64,000 nucleotides of DNA from contig NW_019173942.1 in the NCBI RefSeq assembly GCF_001642475.1, positions 372,001 to 436,000 of the forward strand, written 5' to 3'. The translations under genes and the position numbers were made by a program. The notes below the pieces were generated by a model. It had not been told where the DNA came from, did not search any database, and saw only the letters and a list, made by a program, of their open reading frames with translations. The stretch's first letter is position 1. Every line of letters starts with the position of its first letter. Shown in pieces: positions 10,804 to 22,761 of the stretch. Source of the DNA: Fonsecaea monophora. Taxonomy: Eukaryota; Ascomycota; Eurotiomycetes; Chaetothyriales; Herpotrichiellaceae.

Positions 10804-12971
10804 TCAATATCCAGACTCATACGAAAAAGATCTTGATAGCGTTACATCCTGGTCTTCGCGACTCATCACATCGTCAATATCCTTCTTATCCTGTCCCTTA
10901 TCCACCCCCCGTACTTTGGACATGTCCTTGGATGACTCGTGATAGCGGCGTTCCCTGTCTTGATCTTTCTCAGCCACGGCTGCCATGTCCACCACAGGTC
11001 CCTCTTCAAGGGGCAGCTTTTCGTCTTCTCCCATAACACACCCCCCATTCTCACCGGAGCTCTCCCGGGCCGACTTTGCCTCCTTCAGCTCCCGCGCCCG
11101 AGTCTCTCGTTCTCTTCTCTCGTCTCTCCATTTCATGCCCCGGAAATACACTACCCAAAGCATCGGCGACGTCGCAATTAGACCCAAACTCAAAAAGGTA
11201 AAGGTCCAGCCTCTCCCCCAGGCATCAATCATGGGTATCACGGCAGCCGTGGCGCCTGCCCCCAGGCCGCACCTCGTTAGGTTGTTCGCTGCCGTTGCCG
11301 TGGCAGGCGCTCTAGGATAGAAATCGACCAAGAGTGTGCTGGTCACGTTGAACGCGATCGACATGGTGAAACTCGTGAAGAAGAGGACGACAAGCAGTGC
11401 CGGGAGTGGCCCATTGACATCCAATATCCAGCCAAACGCAAGCACCAGCACTGACGTGAAGTAGACTGCAGGAATGGCAACCTGCAACCTCACCTTTTCA
11501 ATCGGGAAATTGCTGAGGTCCTGATTTCGCCCCTTCCGGATCTTCACTCCAAGTTTCTTGCACCAACGGGCGAAATTGCGGTCCAATAGTTGTCCATTTG
11601 TGAGGGCAGCACAGAGGGATCCACAGCCGAAAGGAATAAAGCACAAGCCGATCTGGAGTTCGTTGAAGCCAAATATCGCTTGCAGCTGGGATGGTAAGGA
11701 TGCTGTGACGTCGTAAAAAGCTGCAAACAAGAACGCGTTGTAGAAGAGAAGCAGTGCGTTTTCCTTGTCCACGATGATGTAAAGAGATCGCAGCGGGTTG
11801 GGGAAACGAAACTTCTTTTTCCTCCGCGTCTCGTTTTGAGGCTGCTCGTCTTTCACCGACATCTGGTCCTGAGGACGCAGCTTCCGAGCTTTGCGGATTG
11901 CCAGGTAATTCATCAGAGACATATTCCAGCCTTTTGGTGGGATTGACCCATTGCCGACCTGAGTGCGAGCTATTCCGGCGGTCAGTAGATCAGTACGATC
12001 TTTCTTCAATCATGCAGCGTACCTGTCTCGGGAAAGAAGATTGCGAAAACGACCATGAACGCAGAGCCCATGATCATCAAAAACCAGAAGATGGCCCTCC
12101 ATCCCAGAAATTCAGCGAGCACACCTCCAATGACGGGACCTATAGCAGGACCAAGCAGAGATCCCGCAAGAGTAAATCCCATATATCTGCCTCGTTCTGC
12201 CGCAGTGGCAACATCGGACACAACAGCGCTACACATAGCAATTGTGGCGCTAGAACCGGTGCTCTGGAAACAGCGCAAGACAAACAGCGCCGCATAACTG
12301 TTCTGAAGTGCAAGGCCAATGTTGGCGAGAATGTATATAGTAAAACAAACTATTTTGCGAATTAGTGGAAGCTTGAGCCCGGAGACCAATGTTCATACCG
12401 GCATACGCGGGACGCCGACCAGCAGCATCAGCGAGATCTCCAACAAATGTAGGGGCAAGGCCTTGGAAGATCTGGTAACGAGGGTCAAGTCAACTTCCAG
12501 CGCGACCGGTCTACGGGGGGGGAGAAGATAGCGTACCATGTAAGAGGTCAGAGTCAAGTTAATCAATGAATCGGAAACATGCAAATCTTTCGCTAATGCA
12601 TTCAGAGCTGGGAAATAGATCTGTCCGGACACAGGAGAAAAGAACCCAGCCCACGACGCCATAAACACTATGAATAGTTTTTGATTCCTTGTAAAGACCG
12701 AATGGACTGGTCCACCAGCAGTATCGGTGGCTGTTCTTTCGACCTGGACGGTATCTGGTAGCTCATCTCGAGTGGTGGGTATCCTCTCGAGGGGGCCATG
12801 GTCATTGGATTCGGATGCTTCACTTTGCGACGGTGATAGCCGCGTCTCGGCGCATGGAATAACGCTTTGTATGTCTTGGTGTTTATGAGACCCTGATGAA
12901 AGGCTCTTGTCTCCTAACGGTGCTTGGACCTGTGAGCCATGCTGATCCGTATCAAAGGAGCCTCTCGACAT
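10804..12971 (-). CDS. MFS multidrug/H+ antiporter (DHA1, Qdr-like)
   Basis: There are four exons: 12971-12537, 12471-12399, 12349-12023 and 11969-10804, with introns of 65, 49 and 53 nt, giving 666 residues. All junctions keep the frame. The long polar cytosolic N-terminus (about 95 residues) is followed by TM1 (LFIVFMASWAGFFSPVSGQI). Motif A is intact across the second exon (GDLADAAGRRPAYA), and LAGSLLGPAIGPVIGG corresponds to the antiporter motif C region. The central loop carries VGNGSIPPKGWNMSL, typical of the fungal quinidine-resistance/polyamine-type DHA1 group. The C-terminal tail is long, charged and Lys/Glu/Asp-rich. It is a plasma-membrane proton-driven exporter by family; its substrate cannot be told from sequence. 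It converges with the CAP gene. Confidence 0.92.
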
Positions 12972-13901
12972 CAAGTTCAGCCTGCGTGCTCGGTGCGAGC
13001 AAGAAGAATCTCTGCCAATGCTTGTCTCGTGGATTCGGTGGGGTCGATCGGGTATCTCGACTGTTACTCTAGGCCTTGCCTATCGCCCTCGAGTGATCAC
13101 GGGTCAGTCTCTTGGCGATGGATCTATATTGCTTGTAGACCAAGAGTCCAAGAACGCCGAGACAGAGAGGGAGAGAGGAATGAGAGGGAAAAGAGATCCA
13201 GAACTCTCCCATAGCATCATAGTGGCAGATAAAAGGGTTGACAAGGACAGAGGAAAAGGTAGGAGGGACATTAGCCGGTCGCGGAGGCCCGTCAAATGCC
13301 TCGCCATGTATTGGCTCGCTGGTCAGCTAGTTGGGCGGGATACCCAACCGCAGCCCTAGCGGGACTGCAGCAGAATTTGGGCTCCGTGGTTGATGCAATG
13401 ATAGATTCATGATGATATGGTGGTATTGAGGAGTGGGAATTGGTGAGAGAGGAGGTCCCGATGAGAAATTCCTGTCATTATCGTCATTCTGCACGTGAAT
13501 GAACCATTGTGCACCAGAATGAGAATGTTGGGGGATGTCATTACAAAATTGTGACTCGCTGTGGGGGTGCAATGGGGGTAGTTGGGGGTTGCCTCAGGTT
13601 TGCCGCTTGAGCCGATGAGCCGGACAGACTCCGATTCTGCAATCTCAGCCACCTCTCACACACCCGCTGCCCGAGAATAGGCATTCTGTGGTCCTCCTGA
13701 CACCTACGGGGGTCCCTCCCACCGCCTCTTCTCCAATTCTACAGCCTTTCTCACTTGTATCTCCACACGCGCGTTCTGCCCGCTCACCGCCCTCGCTGCG
13801 CTCATCGGCGCGTCGACGCCGATGTTCGCAATTGCCAACGCACCTCCAACACACCTCCGCAACAGCCCCGGGCTGTCCACTATGTGAAGCTTCGCAAATG
13901 A
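12972..13901. other. Divergent promoter region (MFS / STN1)
   Basis: This 0.9-kb stretch separates two divergent genes. It holds a purine-rich run near 13.14-13.2 kb and no supported ORF; a shared regulatory region is inferred only from gene orientation. Confidence 0.55.
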
Positions 13902-14933
13902 ATGCAGAGACCTCATTCTGATCCTCGTCCTCGTCCTGGTCTTGAATTGCAGAAGCATCATGCTGGTGGACCCCCTGTCGTAGGCTTGACCACCAAACAG
14001 CCTGCGGAAGAGGGCAGCGATTTGACCTTTTACCCAGCCTATGCCTTCAAGGCGTCTGCAACCTGGTCGAAATGGGTGAAACTGACCTGTCTTGACATCC
14101 ACACCGTGTTGGAACGCCATGAGAAGTTTTCTCAGGTCACTACCCCCCTAGCGGCTGAAGGTAGCGACATCCACGGCCGACAGAAGGACCCGCCGTTACT
14201 CCTCTTCTACCTCAACCATCCCATCCAATTTGTTCAGGTGGTTGGTGTAGTGGTCTCACTGGAGGACTACTTTGAGAAGTTCTGGCTTTTCAAGATTGAT
14301 GATAGCAGCGGGGCCATCATCGATGTGACATGTCCCAAACCAGAGAAGAAGCAAGCCGATCTGAACACCGGACCAGGCAACACAGGGCCTAGGCGCGCAA
14401 CAGGAGCTGTGAAGCCGGTGGACCAAAATCCAACTTCGAAGCCAAAGTCCAATCCCAACTCGGGAGAAGATGAGGAAATCGATGAAGACGCACAGCTTCA
14501 ACGCACCCTGTCTTTACTCGATATCGGATCCACCGTGCAAGCCAAAGGCACCCTCTCTACATTCCGCTCCACGCGGCAACTCTCCCTCCTGCGTCTGAAT
14601 ATACTCTTCACCACAAACCATGAAATGGCATTGATCGCCTCACGCACACAATTCCTCCTGTCGACTCTCTCTAAACCCTGGGTATTGACACGGGAGGAAC
14701 AGAGGAAACTGCGCGACGATGCACACCGCGAGCGGAACGACGACATTGATCGGGCCAAGAGGAGGAAGGCGCGGGAGGCAAAAAGAAAGGAGAGAGAGGA
14801 AAGGCACCGACATGCCATTGAGAAGGAGTACGACATGGAAGAAATACTGAGAAAGAAGGAGGCGGACGAGGCTCGAAAATGGGGACAAGCGCTCAAAAGG
14901 GACCAAGCGAAGAACGTCACGTCTGCAAATTGA
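13902..14933 (+). CDS. STN1: CST-complex telomere protein Stn1 (OB fold)
   Basis: The product is 343 residues with no introns in the chosen frame. The N-terminal OB-fold carries the Stn1 hallmarks: FYPAYAFKASATWSKWVKL (start of the fold, about residue 43), FYLNHPIQFVQVVGVVVSLE, then FKIDDSSGAIIDVTC. A Lys/Pro/Asn-rich insertion divides the fold, as in fission-yeast Stn1, before the strand LDIGSTVQAKGTLSTFRSTRQL. The C-terminus is a long, highly charged helix (about residue 260 onward). Stn1 with Ten1 binds single-stranded telomeric DNA and caps chromosome ends. The ATG used is the first in frame. The first 30 residues are poorly constrained, and an upstream exon is possible. Confidence 0.85.
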   Translation: MQRPHSDPRPRPGLELQKHHAGGPPVVGLTTKQPAEEGSDLTFYPAYAFKASATWSKWVKLTCLDIHTVLERHEKFSQVTTPLAAEGSDIHGRQKDPPLLLFYLNHPIQFVQVVGVVVSLEDYFEKFWLFKIDDSSGAIIDVTCPKPEKKQADLNTGPGNTGPRRATGAVKPVDQNPTSKPKSNPNSGEDEEIDEDAQLQRTLSLLDIGSTVQAKGTLSTFRSTRQLSLLRLNILFTTNHEMALIASRTQFLLSTLSKPWVLTREEQRKLRDDAHRERNDDIDRAKRRKAREAKRKEREERHRHAIEKEYDMEEILRKKEADEARKWGQALKRDQAKNVTSAN

Positions 14934-15846
14934 ATTGATGGGATCCGTCTTACGTCCGGGTTTCCTTGCTGGTTTGAGCAGTAGTGTTTGTTCCGAGTAT
15001 CGCATAGTTAAAACGCACTGCTGTCAGGCATGAAGAGTTCTGGCTCTGTCTCAGGCTAGTAACACCACCACTATCTCCAATGGCCAAAGTAGCATAGTAG
15101 CAGAGAACCGAAACCCCGAACTTTTAAAACGAAAAAGTTTGAATATTCGTCAATATACAGTACAAGAAGGCGCCATCCACAAGCTCTTCTCCTGTGAACC
15201 ATGGATGCCGCTCGACGGTGATCGACTGTTGTTGTTGATGACGACCATATCGCCGATGAGCTGGAACCCAACCGCTCGACCTGAACCTCGTCCAGCTCAA
15301 GGAAATATGCCCGCCCTCCTTCTGACGATTGAGTAGTTGCGATCGAGAGAGGTCGAGCTGCTTCCCATCTTTGGTCTCTTCTCAACTATGCCACATCCTC
15401 GCTTGACGAACAGCTCTCCACGGCACGTCTATTTGCGGGTTTCCACCATTACTCCACCAAGCCGTAGCGTGATTCCAACCAACCAGTAGATGGAAGACCC
15501 CTGCCGCAATTTCTCAAATCAACCCTATGCATAATGAATTCTTTTGAGTAGAAACACACTCTCTATCCCGCGTTTCCGCGTGCTCGAATCGAAGGCTCGA
15601 AGTGCGATTCTCAGATCCATGGTTGCCAAAATCTGCTGTGATCTTACATGGACGAGAATCGGGAGAAAAACAAACGGACCGCTTTTTCGTGGCGCTGTAA
15701 ATGCTAAACAGGTGGCTTTGCTCACGCCGGGGTATCAATGCACATCTTTCCTTCTATCCATCCCCACAAGCGGCCGTCAGTCAGATATTAGTGTAATCGA
15801 ATCGTATTATGTTGTACACATGTTTTTGATCGGGAATATGTGTCTT
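14934..15846. other. Convergent 3' region (STN1 / eIF4G)
   Basis: This region is noncoding between two converging genes. The ORFs present lack family signals and good starts. Confidence 0.6.
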
Positions 15847-18800
15847 TCACGCGGCGCTTTTGTCCGGTGATCTCGATCGTCCTCGTTCGATGCTTGGCTG
15901 CGACTTCTGCACGGGGGGTGAAGCGGGATTAGATGGTGGCGATGATGGTCCGTCGTTCTCGAGAGCGGCAAGAGCACTGCCAAAAATGTCAGCTTTTTGG
16001 GTGGTCCTAATGATGGGGGTTGTATGGGCTTACCTGAAAGCATTCGTGCTAGACTCATCCTTCTTCTCCTTGTCTTTCTGAGCCGGTGGTGTTCCGGTGC
16101 GACTACTTGTAGCACTGTCGTCTCCTCGCCCCAAAAGACCACCAGGTCCCAGTCCACGACGCCCACTGTTGGTCCGCCCACCCATCAAGCTAGGCGGACC
16201 CAGTGGACCGGGACCAGACGTATGGCTTGGGTGGCGAGCGTTACGGTTACCCAGCTTTCGAAGGTCATCGGTCCCCACTCGATTCGATGTATCAGGAGGC
16301 GGGACTTGTCCTCCGAAGCCGCTGAAGCTTCGGGCGTCGCCACGACCCATTGGCATCCGGCCTCCACCGCCACGGCCGCCGGTCTGGCTCGCAAGTCGTC
16401 TAAGTTCGTCCTCACGTGCCTGGCGTTCGGCCTCCTCACGAATCTCGGTGATGGTCTTAGGACCTTTGTTGTCTTCCTTAGAGGCCCATCCCTTGGCCCG
16501 TAGGTCAATAACATCCATCAGCATAAATCTGAGACGGCTGGGAAGCTCTGGCAGGTCAATCATGGACTTGATGCGCTCGAAGTAGAGGTCCATCCTTCCT
16601 TGCGCCTTGCTCTCCGGGTTGTCAAGCTGTTTGCCGACCGTTCGCAGCAAGCTGGTCAAGCTCTCGATTTCGGCTTCATCAGGGGTACCCTCATAATCCA
16701 CGAGCTTCTTAACGCACTCATGCATGATTCGCTCAGTCAACATGGACAATTTGAACAGTTCACCAATAAATTTGACGAGACCGAGACCACGGCGTTTGGC
16801 AGCCGCAGCGATATAGTATTCGTCCGACAGCATGACGGCTTCTTCGGATTCCCCTTCAGGTCGGGGTGGTAGATTGACCTTCCAACCGCGTTCAAATTCT
16901 TCTTGACAGCGGTTGAGCAGGTATTTTCGGAACAGGTTACCACCAGTCACGACATTGCCGTTCTTGTCCTTGATTCCCTCGTCTCTGATGTCCGGACTCA
17001 TGCTCTCCAACATGCGTCGGCAGAACGAGGCGTACATGCCTGCCCAATGAGCTTCATCAGTGGCCTTCTCAAAAGTGAGCTGAATGACTTGACGCAGCGT
17101 CCGGCCGTCAGTTTCGTGTTTGGATTGAGCCGCAATGTCCAAAATTTGGTCCGATATTCTGTCGAATTTTTCAGGGGTCATCTTGTTCAAAAGTGCCTTT
17201 GTCTTGCGCTGCACAGTCTCAGGATCCATCAAGCCGTCGCCACCAGGAGCAGGGCCGGAAACGATGGGCTGAGTGAGACTCCTTGGTTTCCATCCAGTAG
17301 ATGAGGTTTCAAGAGCCGTAATAGACATACCAGCAGTAAGAGGCATGGACTTGTTTTCTTCCTGATGTTGCTTAGCATTTTGCTTTGAGCGCTTGCTCTC
17401 AGCACGGGATCCTCCGCGGCTTGCACCACTGACGCGCGGAGAACCAGGAATAGGCCCAAGAGGATTGTTGGAGGGCGTTCGGCCACCCATCGAAGGCTGC
17501 ATTTGACCTCCTGGGCGACCAAACTGAGCAAATGGATTCGCACCCATTCCTCCACTCCTCAATGCGTTCGATGCGGCGAATCGCTGCTCTGAAGTGGTAC
17601 CTGGGGGTAGAGTTGGTCGGCTGACTCCGCCACCAAATGCACCCATAGGACCACCAAAGTTGCTCATAGGAGGGGGACCGCGAGCCGAAGTACTGCGGTT
17701 TCCCATGCCCGAAGGCGTCCTGGCTGACGCGCTCGGTCGAGCTGAAGCGTCTCCATCGCCCAGCGCATCTCGAATGCGAGCATCCCAGTCGAGAGTGGGC
17801 TTCTCCTTAAACACGCTCTGGAACTGGAGCAGAAATTCCTTGTTATATTTGAACCCCCGATCCGCCGGGGCATTTGCGTTCAGGGCAGGATTGGGCGAGG
17901 CAATGTCTGATGGATAAACAACCTTGGAGATATCACCAAGCTTCTTGGCAGACTGCAGGGCTTTCAGAGTTGCACTTGGCTCAGGAGGCTCCACAGGTTT
18001 CTTGGTGTCGAGGGTCAGGTCAGCAGCCTTGGTGCGACGTCCAGGAGCCTTTGCAGGAGGAGGCATCGAGACGTCCGAAACGGGTGTGGCAGTTCCACTT
18101 TCGGCGGGAGTTGTCGGACCGGCGGGACTTTCAACTGAAGCGGGTGTACCGAATGGATTGGGCTTGAGCTCAGCGAAGAGTTTCTTGCTGGCTTCATCCC
18201 CTGACACCCCTTCGGCTTTTTCCTTTTCACGGGCCTGTTCTGCCTCTTCGGCCTTGCGCTCCAACTCCTTCATGTTGGCCTCATAAGCCGCGGCCTCTTC
18301 TTCTTGCTTCTTTCGCTCGGCCTCGCGTTGAGCAGCTTTCCTCTTCTTGTATTCTTCTTCACGTCGAAGTTCTTCTGCTTCTCTGGCGGCCTCTTCGGCC
18401 TCCATTTCAGCAGCAAGAGCATCTAGATCAAGCTCATCTTGTTGCGCTTTGGTCGTCGCTGCCTGAGTCTCTTCAAGTTTTTTGGCTTCGGCCTGCTTGG
18501 CAGCCTCAGCCTTCTCTGCAGCTTCTTTGGCCTCTTTCTCCTTTGCCTCTGTCTTCGCCTGAGCTTCAGCGGCCTCTCGTTCGGCCAACGCTGCAGCTTC
18601 TTTCTCCATCTCCGCCTTTTCCGCCGTTTCCTTCTCCAATCTCAGCCTTGCTTCATCTTCTGCGATCTTCTTTGCAACGGCTTCCTGCATTTGCTTCTTC
18701 ACCTCTTCAGCAGTCTTTGTGCTGACGCTTTCTGTTCGGCCGTGAGCATTGTCAGCGGCGCTGGCAGTTCGACTCGGAGGCGTGGGCGCAGATTGTGGGG

Positions 18801-20747
18801 GAACTGTAGCTGAGACTGGAGTCGGGTTCGCGGGCGATGCAGGTGATTTGTTGAAAGAGACAACCTCACCGGCAGTATTTTTGATCGTGATGGCGGCACT
18901 CTTCTTTGGAGGAATGGTATAATTTGACTTTTGCGAAGACACACTCGGGGCTCGATTAGCTGGATGTGGAGCCCCGGCAGGGCCTGGCGTCGGCGGTTGT
19001 TGGCCAACGCTGGAACCCGGTCGATCAGGAGCAGATATTTGAGAAGACTGCCTCGACATCGAAGGCGGCGGTCCGCCTTGATTGCTGTATGAAGGCTGCA
19101 TACCGGGTGCATACATACCCTGGTTGAAGTGCGGGCGAGGAGATTGGGGTTGCATGTTGTATTGGGGATTGTATTGAGCCTGCATGGCTCCTGGGGCATA
19201 CATTTGCTGCAAATACATTTGCTGAATGCTAGGATCAGCTTGGGTCATGGGGAAGCCCTGTGCTCTTGTAGTCAGAAAGTGTTCTGAATAACGTTCAAAA
19301 TTGCCAGACTCAGGGGACAAGTCAGGGTAGGGAAGTACATTGGGAGCATTTGGAACAACTTGGATAGGGGCCTGCGCAAGTTCGGGGACAACTTGAACAG
19401 GTGGAGGCGCGAGATCGGGGCGGTAGTAGTCCGAGGCTGGATCTTTGCTGTAGAAAGTCGATCCTTCCTCAGGTCCACCTCTACCAGGACCTTTACCGCG
19501 ACCAGCTCCGCGCCCGCCACGGTTCCGGCCTCTTGTAGGCTTCCCTCTCTCTCTTGCGGGTTCTCTGGCAGGGTCACGGGAAGAAGGAAACTGTGGGTAG
19601 TTCTTTACATGTTGGGGTCCCATATAATATCCATTGGGCTGGGTCTGCATCCCGGGTTGCACCATGTGTATTTGACCTCCCATATTCGGGGTTCCTGGTT
19701 GAGCGTTGACGAGAGCTGGGCTTCGGGTGCCCATAGCGGGGGATCCTTGGTAGGGTAGTGGTTGGCCGCGGCCTTGATATCCAGTTTGAAATGAACGTCC
19801 GTTCGAAGTAGGTCGAAATTGTTGTTGGGGAGAGAAATGCATGGGTTGTTGCTGGTATGGAGGATTGAATCCTCTCCCACGACCTGGACCACCAGGAAAG
19901 CCACCACGAGTCGGACCCGCTGGGATCCCTGGGCCACCAACGTCGCTGTGGATTGACTGCGAAGAGCCTCGTCTCATGTGCTCTTGCTGAGGTCCAAACT
20001 GTAGTTGAGATATTGGCCGAGCCATACCCTGCAGAAAATGTTAGACTCTGGAATAAACCATACCACCAAACATCAATTCAATCTTACACTTGGGTCATTC
20101 TGATCGCCCGAAAGCTGTCCGAATGTATATCCGTTCCCTTGACCCTGAAAACCAGTAGGAGGGCGACCACCACTGACAGAAGCAGGTTGAGGAATTGGTG
20201 ATGGGGAACTTGAAGGAGAAGTCGCGCGAGGGTTCAGCTGGCTCACGCTGAGATTTGACGAATTTTGATGGGCCAACGAGGGAGGTGTACCCATGGCAGG
20301 GGAACTAGCAGGGTTTGCCACTCCCAACGAACCAAACTGAATATTTCCCGCCTTGTTTTGAGGTCCTCCAGGAGCACCACCATTTGCAGCGAAGCCAGTG
20401 GCGCCAGCTGGTGTGACTGTCATCGACGGCTTGCGGGTGTGATCAGGTAGAGATACGTTTCCGTTGACAGAAGGGATGGCAGGAATGGTGGGATTTCTTC
20501 CATTTACAGAATCGCTATGCCCATGGGCGGGCGGAGCGCCTCCAACTGCTGCAGACATGTTGGTGGGCTCCGATGCATTTGGTGAAGGAAAAAGAGGTTT
20601 GGAGGCGGAGGGAAACGAGGTTCGGCCTTGATTAGCCAAATTCGACCCAGTCGCAAATTGAGAGGCTGTGGATTGTTGTGCGCCTGCGGCAGCGGCGAAG
20701 GAAGGTTTCGATCGAGCAGAAGAGGACTGCTGAGGATTCGATGTCAT
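15847..20747 (-). CDS. TIF4631: Translation initiation factor eIF4G
   Basis: There are three exons: 20747-20088, 20028-16034 and 15976-15847, with introns of 59 and 57 nt, giving 1594 residues. The large N-terminal part is Gln/Gly/Pro/Ser-rich and disordered. A long Lys/Glu/Ala coiled-coil-like stretch spans about residues 660-830. The eIF4E-binding motif YxxxxL-hydrophobic is seen as KYNKEFLLQF near residue 945. The MIF4G HEAT domain lies at about 1150-1400 and includes LNKMTPEKFDRISDQI and GGNLFRKYLLNRCQEEFERG. An RG/S-rich tail follows, and the last exon encodes ALAALENDGPSSPPSNPASP and a Ser/Arg end. The protein scaffolds eIF4E, eIF4A and PABP on capped mRNA. I start at MTSNPQQSSS, the first ATG of typical fungal form. 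The terminal 130-nt exon is supported by frame and a clean GTAAGC donor. Confidence 0.95.
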
Positions 20748-22761
20748 CAGCGGTGATGAAAAGTCTTCAGGCAACGATTAGGATATGCGAGGTTGACTGG
20801 CAGGCTGAAACCTAGTGGATGACAAACGAAGCTCTGAGTGAAGTTGGAAAAGAAAGTTCCCGAGCCCGCAGGTGATTGTAGGTAGCGAAAGAAGAATCGA
20901 GGGCTAATGAACCACTTTGCGGCGACTGTCTCGAGTGAACGGAAGCCGCTCTTGTGCTTGTGTGGAGGATGGCGAAGAGGGAGGAGTGTTTGTGATTCTT
21001 TTTTTCTTCTGAGAGGAGATTCACCACGCAGGCAGATTTCCGGGCCTGTTCAGGACGAGGAAACCGCGGCAATGGACGACAATAGCGTACCCTGCTCAAG
21101 AGGGACGATAAGACACGACAACAGACGTCGTTGACGATACCAGAGAAGCCTCACGTAAGGGTGAGGCGCAACTGGAATTTGCTGAAGGGGGTGGTATGAA
21201 ACTTTGAGCAAGAGAAAACCGCAGTTGGGAAAGAGGCGGTTCAAGGCGCTCTCTCCTTTCTACGAAATTTTTTGGTCAGTCCGCGGCTTGGCAAGGACCT
21301 GCCAGGACGGCGAATGGCCCAGCGGCCCAACTCAAATAATGGCAGGTCCAGCTGGCTGCTTAACGCCTCGTAGGCGCAACCCGCCCGCAATCTTACCATC
21401 GGACTGCCTATCACTCGCTATTTAAGCATCAATTCTCCAGCAATCCCGGGGGCACCTTGGGCTGCCACCACAACTAAGTTTCCTCGATTTGTTCCAGGAC
21501 ACCCTGATCATCATTCCTGATCATCATCCAGTTTTCTCCCAATCACTTCCTACCATAATACTTCCTTCTCCTCCGCCACCAATCGCTCCCCCTTTTGTAC
21601 TCGTGCCTTGGGATGTATTATCCACGCTGGCACACTCAACCCTCCGACCGTCAGATGATGGCTCGGCCCTTGGGATCATGGGCGCCGCATTGCCGTCCAT
21701 AAGCGAGTCCGGTCTTGTCCACTGTCGACTAGATGACGATATTATTATTATTTGGGCCTGGGGCTTCATCTGGTTTCTTCTGGTGGTGCTGCCTCACCGT
21801 CCCAACGCTTATCATGAGGCTTTCCCGTCTCGGATGCATCCTCCTCCCCTGACAAGTCTCAGAAAAGTCCGCAGAGCGGAATGTCCCTCATCCCTCAGTT
21901 TTCTCTCTCGTCTTGTCAACACAAACATCTGCGCCTCGGTGTACCTACGAGGAGTTGTGAGGAGATTGTGATCCGGCAAAGATGATTCGCGTTCTGCGCC
22001 GCAATTATTATCTCCAACTGACTAGGAACCCCCTTTCGGCGAGAAGGCGCTCCTTACGCCCTTTATGTCCGTGCCAGCTTCTTGGTGTGTTCGCCAGTTC
22101 TTCTAGCGGCTTTACTCGATTCTGACACATGCCGAGAGACCAGGGGCTCCTCTGGTTCGCGTTGGATGTCGGCATATTCGGGAAAAGTGATACTCAAAAA
22201 TAATACCACTGGATATTACTTGCATGGTTGATGCGCACATGTTGATCCGCCCTGTCAGCAACAAAGTATTGGCTTTTTGACGACGGACATTTTTCTGCGC
22301 TAATATGCCCAGAGGCGATCGTAACTGCGCGAGCCTCACATTCACCAAGAAACTGAGTGATTTGCCTTCCCCAGACTGTGTGCATCGGACGCGTTGTTCT
22401 GCGAGTAATCGGCCTACATTAAGTTAGCCATTGAGAATGGCTCGAGTCGATCACAACGTACCCAGATATTCAGCTCAGATTAATCGGATTGTGCCATATG
22501 GCTTCTGTAGATTCGAGCACCCGCCGAATGTTAGGGAAACAGCTATCTTGTTTTCCAAGAGTTCTAGTGGGCGTTACCAGAAAAGCCCGCACGCCCAAAT
22601 TTTGCGGGCTTTACGCACCGCTGTCATTTAACTCCATCACATCGTGAGTAAAACAGCAAAAGTCCCTCCCTCAGCAGCCCAGCGCCAGGCTCAAGAACAC
22701 ACCTTGTGTAGAAGCATCTGCAACTCTGCCCAAATGGAAGTGAGTAGCTCGTAGACCAAGA
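20748..22761. other. eIF4G promoter and J-protein 3' flank
   Basis: About 2 kb lies between the eIF4G start and the end of the next gene. A pyrimidine tract near 21.0 kb probably belongs to the eIF4G leader. A 160-codon open frame at 21489-21971 has low complexity (Pro/Leu/Ile runs) and no family signal, so it is not called. The right part contains the pseudoknot-like element at 22568-22612. Confidence 0.6.
22568..22612. other. Potential H-type RNA pseudoknot
   Basis: There are two interleaved perfect inverted repeats. Stem 1 is TGGGCGT (22568-22574) with ACGCCCA (22591-22597), 7 bp. Stem 2 is AAAGCCCGC (22582-22590) with GCGGGCTTT (22604-22612), 9 bp. The order S1-S2-S1'-S2', with no gap between S2 and S1', is classical H-type geometry with loops of 7 and 6 nt. 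On the minus strand it would lie 150-194 nt past the J-protein stop, probably in its 3' UTR. Confidence 0.4.

Noticed and set aside
18439..18813. Plus-strand frame rich in Leu/Phe/Ser inside eIF4G
   Set aside because: It is the reverse of the Lys/Glu/Ala coiled coil in eIF4G, which naturally gives Phe/Leu/Ser codons.
21489..21971. 160-codon plus-strand frame between eIF4G and the J-protein gene
   Set aside because: Pro/Leu/Ile low complexity with no family signal, in what is probably promoter DNA.
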